Source: Planococcus soli
GTDB taxonomy: Bacteria; Bacillota; Bacilli; Bacillales_A; Planococcaceae
Assembly: GCF_016881065.1 (NCBI RefSeq)
Contig: NZ_WXYN01000007.1
Coordinates: forward strand, 210,277-274,276
Length of the DNA: 64,000 nucleotides
Direction of reading: 5' to 3'
The notes beneath the pieces are model-generated. The model saw only the letters and a list, made by a program, of their open reading frames with translations. It was not told the DNA's origin and ran no database searches. Below are positions 9,252 to 18,263 of this stretch, piece by piece; position 1 is the stretch's first letter; every line of letters starts with the position of its first letter. Made by a program: the position numbers and the translations under genes.

Positions 9252-9283
9252 AAAAAGAGCAGGCCCCAGGGCCTGCTCTTTTT
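9252..9283 (-). terminator. terminator at the end of the fla operon
   Basis: AAAAAGAGCAGGCCC and GGGCCTGCTCTTTTT form a near-perfect hairpin with a two-base loop, just after the pilZ stop on the minus strand. Confidence 0.9.
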
Positions 9284-9298
9284 CATGAAGTCATAAAT

Positions 9299-9649
9299 CT
9301 ATTCAAATAAAAAACTTTTTCGTTGACGGATTTGGTAATGGTTCAGTTGCTTGAATAACTCTGAAGATGTTCCTTGATCTACAGTAAATTCAACTCCACA
9401 TTCCACCACATCTACTCCTGTTGCTTTCCGAACAATAGACCCCTCTAGTAAGAAAGCGCTGTCTAATATTTCAAAGCTGCAACGCACACTTTCCCCCAAA
9501 GGGATATCCAGTGCAGAAGAAAACACTAGCCCTCCGGCGCTGACATCATAAATGTCGACCGGGAAAAAATTGCCTCCATAAATTGAAATCTTTCCATTCA
9601 AAGCTTGATTGAAAAAAACCCGAAAAAATTCACGACGATTTTCTGACAT
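9299..9649 (-). CDS. PilZ-domain c-di-GMP-binding protein
   Basis: A 116-residue single-domain PilZ protein. The two c-di-GMP contacts are visible: the N-terminal RREFFR (RxxxR type) at residues 5-10 and DVSAGG (D/NxSxxG) at about 35-40. Known PilZ proteins act as c-di-GMP effectors, and YcgR/DgrA-type members brake the flagellar motor. Its position as last gene of the fla operon, itself led by a c-di-GMP riboswitch, supports a motility role (inference). It lacks the YcgR N-terminal flagellar domain, so the mechanism may differ. Confidence 0.85.
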   Translation of the reverse strand: MSENRREFFRVFFNQALNGKISIYGGNFFPVDIYDVSAGGLVFSSALDIPLGESVRCSFEILDSAFLLEGSIVRKATGVDVVECGVEFTVDQGTSSELFKQLNHYQIRQRKSFLFE

Positions 9650-9669
9650 TTCGCCCTCTCCATCCTTCT

Positions 9670-10107
9670 TTACATATATAAATTGATAAGCAATCCCTTG
9701 ATTTCTCCAACTAGATCCAAAGTACCAATTCCTTCTTCTTCATTATTCAATACTTGATCTTGAATTTCAATCATTTTTTTATCAATCACTTTAATGATTT
9801 GCTGGGATTTCATTTCCCCGGCTGGATGCTGGCTTTGCTCGTCAGATAAAAGCAAGCCAAAACGGATTGACTCCCCAACAAATTGCTTTACCGCGTGCTT
9901 ATAATTTAATACATTCTCAAGCGTGCGTTGATTGGAGAGTTTCTGTCCTTGTTCGTCCACTCGTCCCATTAATTGGTTTAAAGAATCATTTTGCAGCTTA
10001 GATTGGGATTTTTTCATGGCGTTTGAAAAAATTTCACTCGTTTTGTTTCCCGCAACTTGTACTGAAAACCGTTCATTCTGGATATTGCTCTGACTATCAA
10101 TGCGCAA
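9670..10107 (-). CDS. YaaR/DUF327-family protein
   Basis: A 145-residue helical protein without membrane segments. The central LENVLNYKHAVKQFVGESIRF block is typical of the DUF327 (YaaR) family, whose role is not established. Its start is a TTG placed directly after the TAA of the upstream gene (TAATTG), with GAGGTG as ribosome binding site, so translation is probably coupled. Its presence in the fla operon suggests a flagellar or surface function (inference). Confidence 0.75.
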   Translation of the reverse strand: MRIDSQSNIQNERFSVQVAGNKTSEIFSNAMKKSQSKLQNDSLNQLMGRVDEQGQKLSNQRTLENVLNYKHAVKQFVGESIRFGLLLSDEQSQHPAGEMKSQQIIKVIDKKMIEIQDQVLNNEEEGIGTLDLVGEIKGLLINLYM

Positions 10108-10539
10108 TTACAGCACCTCGTCTTCTTTAAAATTTACTTGCTGTTTGTTGTTCAGTTTAACAACGAGTTCCACTTTGCCATGATCGGTTTGGAGCACTTT
10201 GGCAATTTGTTTGGTAGAAAACCCCTGCCTTGAGAGCTGAATTATTTTCTTTGTCTCCACAGAAGCCTCTTCTGGAATTTCAGCCTCTTTAGAACTAGGA
10301 GCAAAATTCTCTTCCAAACTTTCGATTCTTTTCGTTAGATGGATTTCACTTTCTTTTACATAGGCGATTAATTTATCATAAAGTTCATCATTTTCTTTTT
10401 CAAGCTGCGCCACGAATTCTGCCATACTTTCGTGGACTCCAGTTGGATCTTCATCCATTCGCTGCTTTTTGACTGTTAGCATCAGCAGGACATTCATTAG
10501 CAACAGGACAATACTGATTGCCACCAATAGCAATTCCAT
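10108..10539 (-). CDS. swrB: SwrB-like protein (DUF6115 type)
   Basis: A 143-residue protein with one N-terminal membrane segment (about residues 1-20, MELLLVAISIVLLLMNVLLM), a coiled-coil stretch with KENDELYDKLIAYVKESEI, and a C-terminal helix-turn-helix-like block with SRQGFSTKQIAKVLQTDHGK. Known: SwrB follows sigD in Bacillus subtilis and promotes assembly or activation of the flagellar export apparatus. The assignment rests on position and architecture more than on residue identity. I take the ATG at 10539, behind AGGGTG. Confidence 0.65.
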   Translation of the reverse strand: MELLLVAISIVLLLMNVLLMLTVKKQRMDEDPTGVHESMAEFVAQLEKENDELYDKLIAYVKESEIHLTKRIESLEENFAPSSKEAEIPEEASVETKKIIQLSRQGFSTKQIAKVLQTDHGKVELVVKLNNKQQVNFKEDEVL

Positions 10540-10575
10540 GATTATCACCCTGGCCTTCTGTTTATTATTTTCATT

Positions 10576-11355
10576 TCAATAATTGTCGTGCACCGATAAT
10601 ATTGAAGCATGCAAACGCAGCATGGCTTTTGAATGAAGCTGCGAAACTCTTGATACGCTGACACTCAGGATTTCTGCGATTTCGGTTAATTTCATTTCTT
10701 CGAAATAACATAGGGAGACCGTAATTTTTTCCTTTTCGGGCAATCGCTCAATGGCGCGTACAAGCGATTCTTTGGTCATCTGCTCTGACAGGTGGCGCTC
10801 GGGTGAATCGACATGGTAGTTTCCGAGCCTTCCTTGTTCTTCAAAATTTTCATCATCCATCGATATCATCGTCGATAAGGCTGCTTCAGAAACTGTTTTA
10901 TTCAGCTCGGCTTTGGTGATGCCTAAGTATGAACTGACATCTTCATCGGAAACAGAGGTGCTATTCTGCTGCTCCAGCAGAAGATAGGCTTTTTCAATTT
11001 TCTTGACTTTATCCCGGACTGAGCGGGGAAGCCAATCACTGCTGCGCAACCCGTCAATAATAGCTCCTTTAATGCGCCAAGAAGCGTATGTTTCAAACTT
11101 CAAATCCCGTTCGATGTTGAATTTGCTTAGGGCATCAAGCAAGCCTTCATAAGCGTAGCTGCGGACATCGTCTTTTTCCACCGTTTTAGGCAAACTGATC
11201 ATGAACCGTTGAATCACGTAATCGACCAAAGGAAGATACTGTTCAACCAAGTATTCGCCAGCTTCCGGATCCCGATGTTGTTGCCAATCGCTCCAGCAGG
11301 TGAGTTCTTCTTTGGACAACTTATGATTCACCATAATCTTCACCACCATTTCCAA
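10576..11355 (-). CDS. sigD: flagellar RNA polymerase sigma factor sigma-D (FliA family)
   Basis: A 259-residue sigma-28 factor. Region 2 is seen in LVDYVIQRF and FETYASWRIKGAIIDGLRSSDWLPRSVRDK, region 3 in DEDVSSYLGITKAEL, and region 4 in RLPEKEKITVSLCYFEEMKLTEIAEILSVSVSRVSQLHSKAMLRL. It directs transcription of late flagellar genes and is held in check by FlgM (35503-35772). Three promoters matching its consensus occur in this window. A second possible start is the ATG at 11334. A five-pair hairpin (AGCGG/CCGCT, 11355-11369) lies between the flhG stop and this gene. The che genes that precede sigD in Bacillus subtilis are missing. Confidence 0.93.
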   Translation of the reverse strand: MEMVVKIMVNHKLSKEELTCWSDWQQHRDPEAGEYLVEQYLPLVDYVIQRFMISLPKTVEKDDVRSYAYEGLLDALSKFNIERDLKFETYASWRIKGAIIDGLRSSDWLPRSVRDKVKKIEKAYLLLEQQNSTSVSDEDVSSYLGITKAELNKTVSEAALSTMISMDDENFEEQGRLGNYHVDSPERHLSEQMTKESLVRAIERLPEKEKITVSLCYFEEMKLTEIAEILSVSVSRVSQLHSKAMLRLHASILSVHDNY

Positions 11356-11370
11356 GCGGAAAAGCCGCTC

Positions 11371-12240
11371 TTATTTAAACAGAATCTTCATAATGAATCC
11401 TTTGAGGCCTAATTTGTAAGGGACTGGCAGCTGGAGAAATTCACTGGCCACTTTTCGGATAGCGGTCGCCGATGGGCTGTCCGGATATGCCAGTAAAAGC
11501 GGCGTTTGTTTTTTCACCGCTTCCGGAATGCGTGCATCGCTTGGAATGAAACCAAGCGTGCCGATTTCTTTGCCGAGAAACTGCTCCGCTACCCGTTTAA
11601 AGTTATCTGCCGTCTGCTGACCTTCGCGTAAGCTGGTAGATTGATTGATCACCAGCTTCATGTGGACGTTCGGGTCTTTGCCATGAACCATCTTAACGAC
11701 TGAGTAAGCGTCAGTAATGGAGGTCGGTTCAGGAGTCGTCACCAGGATGACGTCGTCAGCAGCTAGGATAAAGCGGAGATTTTCGTAAGATAGACCTGCT
11801 CCCGTATCCAAGATGATATAGTCCACTTTTCCCTGCAGCGTGCTCAGTTCTTTAAAAAACTTTTCCAATTTAAGGTCGTCCATCCGAAACAGGTCATTAA
11901 ATCCGTTGCCTCCTGAGATAAATAACAGGCCATTGGGACCTTCTTCAATAATATCCTGCGCGGCCAGATCTTTTTCGATCATCGTTGCGATCGTTTCCTG
12001 CGGTGTCCGGCCCAACAGCACATCGATATTCGCAAAACCGAGGTCAACATCGAATATGAGTACTTTCTTGTTTTGTTCCACCAGGCTCAATGCAAAATTT
12101 AATGCAAAGTTGGATTTCCCGACCCCGCCTTTGCCGCTTGTAATGGCCAGGACCCGCGTCTTTCTGATGGTTTTTCGATCAGGTTTTTTTTTTTGCTTTG
12201 CCAACATTTTTTCCCTTAATTCATTCGCCTGATCAAGCAT
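11371..12240 (-). CDS. flhG: MinD-like ATPase FlhG (YlxH)
   Basis: A 289-residue ParA/MinD ATPase. The deviant Walker A motif SGKGGVGKS lies at about residues 34-42, DVDLGFANIDVLLG is Walker A', and IILDTGAGL is Walker B. A C-terminal amphipathic helix (ending LGLKGFIMKILFK) fits a membrane-targeting sequence. FlhG works with FlhF to control flagellar number and placement and helps FliM/FliY assembly. It overlaps flhF by eight bases. Confidence 0.93.
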   Translation of the reverse strand: MLDQANELREKMLAKQKKKPDRKTIRKTRVLAITSGKGGVGKSNFALNFALSLVEQNKKVLIFDVDLGFANIDVLLGRTPQETIATMIEKDLAAQDIIEEGPNGLLFISGGNGFNDLFRMDDLKLEKFFKELSTLQGKVDYIILDTGAGLSYENLRFILAADDVILVTTPEPTSITDAYSVVKMVHGKDPNVHMKLVINQSTSLREGQQTADNFKRVAEQFLGKEIGTLGFIPSDARIPEAVKKQTPLLLAYPDSPSATAIRKVASEFLQLPVPYKLGLKGFIMKILFK

Positions 12241-13354
12241 GGTTTTCTTCCCCCATTAAAAAATCTGCAACCAATTCAGAAGTGACTGTCAAAATATCGT
12301 CCGGAACGTTTTGTCCATTAGCTATGTAGCGGATGGGAATATCGTAGTGGGAAATCAGGTTCAGAATGGCTCCCGAAGAGCTTGTTTCGTCTTTTTTGGT
12401 TAGCAGCAGTTCATCCATGGCAATCGACTGGAAATTGTCGATGATTTTTTTCATGTCTTCGTATTTGGCAGTGAGGCTGAGCACCAAGTTAATCTGGACT
12501 TTGTTGTCATTCGGCAATAAGCGCTCAAGCTCAACAATATACTGTTTTTGCTGGTAGTTGCGCCCGGCAGTGTCCATCAGAATAATGTCACATTCTGCAA
12601 AATCCTCAATCGCATGCTTCAGCTCTGCTGCCGAGTCAACTACTTTGACCGGCAGATTTAAGATGCTGCCATAAGTCTTCAATTGCTCAACTGCAGCAAT
12701 CCGGTATGTATCGGCAGTGATCAAACCTACTTTTTTATCTCTAGTCAGCATATAATCAGCCGCGATTTTGGCGATTGTTGTGGTCTTCCCTACACCTGTC
12801 GGACCAATAAAACAAATGATTTCAGGATCTTGAGCAACTTTTGGCGGCTGTTTTTCTTCAATTATGGCAAGGATTTCTTCCCGAGCAGCAGACCATACCT
12901 TCTCTAACGTATGGTCAGTCTCGTCATTCAAATTCGAAATGATTTTCGCCATCAATTCCGCTTGGATGTCTTCTGCTACTTCCTGCGCAGTTAAGTGTTT
13001 TTTCAATAACTGAAATGTTTCAGGCAGACGGTCTTCAGTCATCTGCTGCATCATGAATTGCTTGATGTTCTTCAACTCGCTGATCAGTTCGGTTGCCGTT
13101 TCTTTTAGAACAACCGGCTGCTTGACAGGCTGTACTTTCGGAAATTCTGCCGGTACGTGTTCCCGTTCACTTTCCCGTGTTGCTATAGGGTCAATCGCTG
13201 CTGTCACTTCCAGTTTTTCTTTTTGGAAAAATCCTAGAAAGCCGCCAGTTTTCACTTTTTTCGTATTCAAAATCATAGCGTCCGCGCCTAAATCTCGTTT
13301 GATAAGCGGGATTGCCTCTGTCATATTTCCAACAATGTATGTTTTCAGCCTCAT
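12233..13354 (-). CDS. flhF: SRP-type GTPase FlhF
   Basis: A 373-residue SRP GTPase. The N-terminal basic segment MRLKTYIVGNMTEAIPLIKR is typical of FlhF. The G domain has G1 GPTGVGKTTT at about residue 173, G3 DTAGR, and the KKDE of the G4 region (normally TKxD). FlhF marks the site of flagellar assembly at the membrane and its GTP hydrolysis is stimulated by FlhG. It overlaps flhA by four bases, so translation is coupled. Confidence 0.93.
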   Translation of the reverse strand: MRLKTYIVGNMTEAIPLIKRDLGADAMILNTKKVKTGGFLGFFQKEKLEVTAAIDPIATRESEREHVPAEFPKVQPVKQPVVLKETATELISELKNIKQFMMQQMTEDRLPETFQLLKKHLTAQEVAEDIQAELMAKIISNLNDETDHTLEKVWSAAREEILAIIEEKQPPKVAQDPEIICFIGPTGVGKTTTIAKIAADYMLTRDKKVGLITADTYRIAAVEQLKTYGSILNLPVKVVDSAAELKHAIEDFAECDIILMDTAGRNYQQKQYIVELERLLPNDNKVQINLVLSLTAKYEDMKKIIDNFQSIAMDELLLTKKDETSSSGAILNLISHYDIPIRYIANGQNVPDDILTVTSELVADFLMGEENHA

Positions 13355-15390
13355 GAGATGTTAACCACTCCAACACTTTGAATTTCAATTTCCGGTTCCA
13401 GCTCATTGTACGAAAGCACCGGCAAATCAGGCGCAAATCGCTCTACAAACTGTCTCATATAAATACGGATGGCAGGAGACGTGAGCAAAATCGGTTGAAC
13501 ACCTGTCTGCTGAAGCTGCGCGGCCTGTTCCGTGATCTTCTGGAAAATGGTCTGGGAAGATTCAGGATCGATGGACAGGAAATTGCCCTGCTCTGTCCGA
13601 TGCACCGAGTCTGCAAATTTCTTCTCGAGGCTCGCTCCGGCTGTGATCACCTGCAGCGGCTCTCTTTGCGTCGTGTATTGCAGCGTGATTTGCCTTGATA
13701 GTGCCTGCCTGACGTATTCCGTCAACAGATCCGTATCTTTTGTCTGCGAGGAGTAATCAGCCAGCGTTTCCAAAATGACCAGTAAGTTGCGGATTGATAC
13801 TTTCTCTTTCAGAAGTTTCATCAATACTTTTTGCACTTCTCCGATCGTCATCAGCTGCGGCACCAATTCCTCCACAACTGCAGGCGCAGTTTCGCGCACA
13901 TTTTCGATCAGCGACTTGACTTCCTGTCTGCCGATCAGCTCATGGGCATGGCGCTTGATCACTTCTGTTAAATGCGTCGAGACTACAGACGGCGGATCGA
14001 CAATGGCGTAGCCGGCCATTTCGGCTTCTTCTTTCATTTCTTCATTGACCCATAGCGCAGGCATTCCGAAAGCGGGTTCAACCGTTTCGATTCCCTCCAC
14101 CGCTTCGTCATCAATTCCTGGGCTCATGGCCAAGTAATGGTCAAGCATAATTTCTCCGGATGCCACCCGATTGCCTTTGATCTTGATGACGTATTCGCTC
14201 GGCTGCAGCTGGATATTGTCGCGGATCCGGATAACCGGTACCACGATGCCAAGCTCCATTGCACATTGCCGGCGAATCATGATGACACGGTCCAACAAAT
14301 CGCCGCCTTGGTTTTTGTCGGCAATCGGAATCAGCCCATAGCCAAATTCAAATTCAATAGCATCGACATGAAGTAGGTCGATAACGCTTTCCGGACTTTT
14401 CATTCCTTCCAGCTCTTTCTCGTCCTTGCCTATTTCCACTTCCTGCTTTTCCTCAGAGTTTAATGCTTGCTGCATCCGGAAAGCACCATAGGAAATGACA
14501 CCTGCAATCGGCACCACTAGCAATGGGCTGATTGGTGTAAATACGGCAAACATTACAAGGGTTGCAGCTACAACATACAGCATTTTAGGATAAGCAAAAA
14601 GCTGCTTCGTGATATCCGACCCTAAATTGCCATCCGATACTGCACGCGTTACGACAATACCCATCGCTGTGGAGATCAACAGCGCTGGAATCTGGGAAAC
14701 CAGACCATCCCCGATAGATAACAAAGTGAACAGCTGAGCTGCTTCTCCAAATGGCAGTCCGTGGACCATCACGCCGATCAGCAAGCCTCCGATAATGTTA
14801 ATGATGGTAATGATGATGCCGGCAATGGCGTCACCTTTGACGAATTTGCTGGCACCGTCCATTGCTCCGTAGAAATCCGCTTCCGAGCTGACTTTTTCGC
14901 GCCGATTTTTGGCTTCCTGATCCGAAATCATTCCGGATCCCAGATCGGCATCGATGCTCATTTGCTTGCCGGGCATCGAGTCGAGCGTAAATCGTGCAGC
15001 GACTTCTGCCACTCGCTCAGATCCTTTTGTGATAACCAGGAACTGAATGATGACCAGAATCAGGAATACCAAAATCCCGATAATGGCACTGCCGCCAACA
15101 ACAAACGAACCGAAAGTCTCGATAACCTGTCCAGCTGTCTGTTCGGTCAAAATGGAACGGGTTGTTGATACGTTTAATCCTAAGCGGAACAAAGTAGTCA
15201 GCAAAATCAGTGTGGGGAATATAGAAAATTGAAGCGGTTCTCTCGTATTCATTGCCACCAACAGGATGGTTAGGGCAATACTGATATTAATCATGATTAA
15301 TATATCTAATAAGAGCGGCGGAAGAGGGATGACCATCATCACAACGATCATGATGACGGCTACCATAATGGCATAATCTCTGATTTTCAC
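13351..15390 (-). CDS. flhA: flagellar type III export gate protein FlhA
   Basis: A 679-residue export gate protein. The N-terminal half has eight predicted membrane segments and the FHIPEP-family signatures, including RFTLDSMPGKQMSIDADL. The C-terminal half is the cytosolic domain that docks chaperone-substrate complexes. I start at the GTG at 15390 (VKIRDYAIM), behind AGGAGGGGACCGC, rather than at the upstream ATG. It forms the export gate ring with FlhB, FliP, FliQ and FliR. Confidence 0.95.
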   Translation of the reverse strand: MKIRDYAIMVAVIMIVVMMVIPLPPLLLDILIMINISIALTILLVAMNTREPLQFSIFPTLILLTTLFRLGLNVSTTRSILTEQTAGQVIETFGSFVVGGSAIIGILVFLILVIIQFLVITKGSERVAEVAARFTLDSMPGKQMSIDADLGSGMISDQEAKNRREKVSSEADFYGAMDGASKFVKGDAIAGIIITIINIIGGLLIGVMVHGLPFGEAAQLFTLLSIGDGLVSQIPALLISTAMGIVVTRAVSDGNLGSDITKQLFAYPKMLYVVAATLVMFAVFTPISPLLVVPIAGVISYGAFRMQQALNSEEKQEVEIGKDEKELEGMKSPESVIDLLHVDAIEFEFGYGLIPIADKNQGGDLLDRVIMIRRQCAMELGIVVPVIRIRDNIQLQPSEYVIKIKGNRVASGEIMLDHYLAMSPGIDDEAVEGIETVEPAFGMPALWVNEEMKEEAEMAGYAIVDPPSVVSTHLTEVIKRHAHELIGRQEVKSLIENVRETAPAVVEELVPQLMTIGEVQKVLMKLLKEKVSIRNLLVILETLADYSSQTKDTDLLTEYVRQALSRQITLQYTTQREPLQVITAGASLEKKFADSVHRTEQGNFLSIDPESSQTIFQKITEQAAQLQQTGVQPILLTSPAIRIYMRQFVERFAPDLPVLSYNELEPEIEIQSVGVVNIS

Positions 15391-15412
15391 GCGGTCCCCT
15401 CCTCTTTCCAAT

Positions 15413-16501
15413 TCATCGGATTTTTCCTTTTAGTCGGTATATATATGCTAAAACCTCTGCCACTGCCAGAAACAATTCTTCTGGCACGGTGTCCCCTATT
15501 TCAACTTGGGCATACAGCGCACGTGCAAGAGGCTTATTTTCCATCGTCACAATTCCAAGCTCTTTCGCTTTTTCTTTGATTTTTAAGGCCAGATGATCTT
15601 TGCCCATCGCGATGATGACCGGAGCCGCCATCGTTTCGGCATCGTACTTGATGGCGATTGCATAATGCGTCGGATTAGTGATCAGCACGTCCGCGCCCGG
15701 CAAATCCTGAATCATCCGATTCATGCTCATTTGCCGCTGCTTGTCTTTTATTTTTGATTTGATCAGCGGATCGCCTTCCGCTTTTTTGTATTCGTCTTTA
15801 ATGTCCTGCTTGGACATCCGTATGCCTTTTTCAAATTCGTATTTCTGGTAAATGTAATCGAGAATGGATAAACACAGCAGGATAATGCCTGCAACCAACC
15901 CCATTTGAAACACTAACGAGCCGATAAAAGATAAGGAATGACTAATGCTTTTTTGAGACAGTAAAAACAATTCTTCCTTGCCAAGCCACAGCACACCGAA
16001 TGCAGCGCCTCCGATAATGGCAATCTTCAGCAAGGATTTTCCCAATTCGACCAGGGCACGAGCTGAAAAAATTCGTTTTGCGCCTTTAATCGGATCCATC
16101 CGTTCCAACTTTGCCATAATCGGATCCGTCGAAAAGATTGCACCGACCTGAATAAAGTTTCCGAAAAAACCGAAGACTACGCCAATCAGCATGATTGGCA
16201 GCATGAGCAAAAATGCATTCATAGCCATCTGTTCAAACAATGTTCGAATGGTCGCGGGTGTTATTTCCCAGGAAATATATTCAGTAAAGTGGACGCGGTA
16301 GATCGCCAAGATCCGGTCCAGCATCCAGCCGCCCAGTGAATTCAGCAGCATGATCCCACCCAACAAAATCATGGCTGCGGCGACTTCAGGACTTTTGGCT
16401 ACCTGGCCTTTCCGCTTGGATTCCTGGCGTTTTTGCGGTGTCGCTTTTTCAGTTTTTTCACCGGCAAAAAACTGCAGGTCCAGGGGATACCTTTTCACCA
16501 C
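15413..16501 (-). CDS. flhB: flagellar export switch protein FlhB
   Basis: A 362-residue protein with four membrane segments in the N-terminal half and the autocleavage motif NPTH (LITNPTHYAIAIKY) at about residue 270. The N-terminus VKRYPLDLQFFAGEKTEKATPQKRQ is typical. FlhB switches export from rod/hook to filament substrates when FliK signals hook completion. The start is GTG (GTG GTG AAA) directly after the fliR TAA, with AGGAGGAAC upstream inside fliR. Confidence 0.95.
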   Translation of the reverse strand: MVKRYPLDLQFFAGEKTEKATPQKRQESKRKGQVAKSPEVAAAMILLGGIMLLNSLGGWMLDRILAIYRVHFTEYISWEITPATIRTLFEQMAMNAFLLMLPIMLIGVVFGFFGNFIQVGAIFSTDPIMAKLERMDPIKGAKRIFSARALVELGKSLLKIAIIGGAAFGVLWLGKEELFLLSQKSISHSLSFIGSLVFQMGLVAGIILLCLSILDYIYQKYEFEKGIRMSKQDIKDEYKKAEGDPLIKSKIKDKQRQMSMNRMIQDLPGADVLITNPTHYAIAIKYDAETMAAPVIIAMGKDHLALKIKEKAKELGIVTMENKPLARALYAQVEIGDTVPEELFLAVAEVLAYIYRLKGKIR

Positions 16502-17281
16502 TTACGTTCCTCCTAATAAATTGATCAACTGAGCCATGCTCACCAAAATTTTCTCAAAGAGAATCTGCAGGATGAAGAAGAACACAGGCATGGTCAGAAA
16601 CAGCATAACAAAGCCGACTAAAATCTTTATCGGCAAGCCAACAGCAAAAATATTCAGCTGCGGAACTGTTTTTGCCAGAATGCCAAGTGCAATATCCACC
16701 AAAAATAAGGCACCGATGATCGGCAGCGCAATCTGGAGGGCGATTAAGAACATATCTGTGAACAAGCCGGTCATAAATTGAGCGATATCTTCAGCTTTCA
16801 CCGAAATCGCCAGACGTTCCACCGGAAACACGCGAAGGCTATGCATGACGCCGTCCAGCATCAAATGGTGCCCGTTGGCTGTCAACAGGAACAGGATGGC
16901 CATCATGTACTTAAAGTGGCCAATAAGCGGTACTTGTGCACCCGTTTGCGGATCCAGCACATTGGCCATGGAAAAACCCATCTGAAAATCGATGAAGGCG
17001 CCGGCAATCTGGACTGCGTACAACAGCAGTGCCGCTGTGAATCCAAGCGCCAATCCCGTACCAAGCTCTTTGATGATCAATAAAATATAAGAAGAGTCCA
17101 TTGGAATCGCATCGCCCATAGGCAAGGTCGAAACAGCGACAAACGCCAGAAAAGCAGCGATGCCAATTTTAAATTGCGCCGGTACGCCCCGCATGGAAAA
17201 GATGGGGGCGATCAGGAAAAAGCTGCTCAACCGGATGAGCATCAGCAAAAAATAAGGCAGTATGTCAAAAATCATTTCCAT
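16502..17281 (-). CDS. fliR: flagellar export protein FliR
   Basis: A 259-residue membrane protein with about six predicted segments, beginning MEMIFDILPYFLLMLIRLSS, with the conserved RGVPAQFKIGIAAFLAF block near residues 32-48. It closes the FliP5-FliQ4-FliR1 export gate complex. The stop codon directly precedes the flhB start, and fliQ ends six bases upstream. Confidence 0.95.
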   Translation of the reverse strand: MEMIFDILPYFLLMLIRLSSFFLIAPIFSMRGVPAQFKIGIAAFLAFVAVSTLPMGDAIPMDSSYILLIIKELGTGLALGFTAALLLYAVQIAGAFIDFQMGFSMANVLDPQTGAQVPLIGHFKYMMAILFLLTANGHHLMLDGVMHSLRVFPVERLAISVKAEDIAQFMTGLFTDMFLIALQIALPIIGALFLVDIALGILAKTVPQLNIFAVGLPIKILVGFVMLFLTMPVFFFILQILFEKILVSMAQLINLLGGT

Positions 17282-17287
17282 GCCCGC

Positions 17288-17557
17288 TTACCCGATGATT
17301 CTTGGCAGCTGCTGAAACAGGTCTCTAGTGTAATCCAGCAGCAACGTCAGCATCCATGGCCCAAAGACTACAAGCGAAATGAAGACTGCCAGTATTTTCG
17401 GAATGAACGCCAACGTCTGCTCCTGGATTTGCGTCATTGCCTGGAAGACGCTGACCAATAATCCGACAGCCAGCGCGATCAGCAGCATCGGGGCCGAAAT
17501 GAGGATAATGGTAAAAATCGATTGTTCGGCTAGTTTGATCACCATATCTGGAGTCAT
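17288..17557 (-). CDS. fliQ: flagellar export protein FliQ
   Basis: An 89-residue protein with two membrane hairpin segments, starting MTPDMVIKLAEQSIFTIILI and containing the conserved LVSVFQAMTQIQEQTLAFIP block. I start at the ATG at 17557, behind GAAGGGAAG. The frame opens 30 bases further upstream, but that would give an extension no FliQ has and would overlap fliP. Confidence 0.95.
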   Translation of the reverse strand: MTPDMVIKLAEQSIFTIILISAPMLLIALAVGLLVSVFQAMTQIQEQTLAFIPKILAVFISLVVFGPWMLTLLLDYTRDLFQQLPRIIG

Positions 17558-17573
17558 CGTTTTCTTCCCTTCG

Positions 17574-18263
17574 TCAAAAGCTGACAAGCAGCGATTCGAT
17601 TATTAAGTACCAGCCGTCCACCAGGACAAACAGCAAAATTTTAAAAGGCAGTGAAATCATCACCGGCGGCAGCATCATCATCCCCATTGCCATCAGCGTA
17701 CTGGCAACCACCATATCGATGATCAAAAAAGGAATGAAAATAACAAAGCCGATTTGGAATGCGGTTTTCAGTTCACTGATGGCAAATGCCGGAATCAGTG
17801 ACGTCAAGGGGATTTCCTCAATGCTGTCAGGCTTTTCCAACTCTGCGTATTTAAAGAATAAGGCCAAGTCTTTTTCCCGTGTGTTCTGTGCCATGAATTC
17901 CTTTAACGGGAGAATAGCGGTATCCAATGCTTCCTGCTGCTCCATGTCGCCATCTAAATAGGGCTGCAAGGCTGTTTCATTCATTTCCATCGCAATCGGC
18001 GACATGATGAAGAATGTCAGGAACAGTGCCAGGCCAACCAATACCTGGTTCGGCGGCATGGATTGGGTACCCAGTCCGGTCCGGACAAATGACAGCACGA
18101 TGATGATCCGCGTAAAGCTGGTCATCATGATGAGAATTCCCGGGGCCAGCGACAAGACCGTCAACAGGAAAAACAGTTGAAGTGTTGTCGAAACATCTTC
18201 AGGCGATTCTCCGCCAAAATCAATGCCCGGAATATTGATGGATGATAAAATTTCCGGAATCAT
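17574..18263 (-). CDS. fliP: flagellar export protein FliP
   Basis: A 229-residue membrane protein. The conserved FliP core SFTRIIIVLSFVRTGLGTQSMPPNQVLVGLALFLTFFIMSP spans residues 49-90, and the C-terminal block MGMMMLPPVMISLPFKILLFVLVDGW is intact. It forms the core of the export channel. The short N-terminus before the first segment suggests little or no cleaved signal peptide. It overlaps fliO by four bases. Confidence 0.95.
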   Translation of the reverse strand: MIPEILSSINIPGIDFGGESPEDVSTTLQLFFLLTVLSLAPGILIMMTSFTRIIIVLSFVRTGLGTQSMPPNQVLVGLALFLTFFIMSPIAMEMNETALQPYLDGDMEQQEALDTAILPLKEFMAQNTREKDLALFFKYAELEKPDSIEEIPLTSLIPAFAISELKTAFQIGFVIFIPFLIIDMVVASTLMAMGMMMLPPVMISLPFKILLFVLVDGWYLIIESLLVSF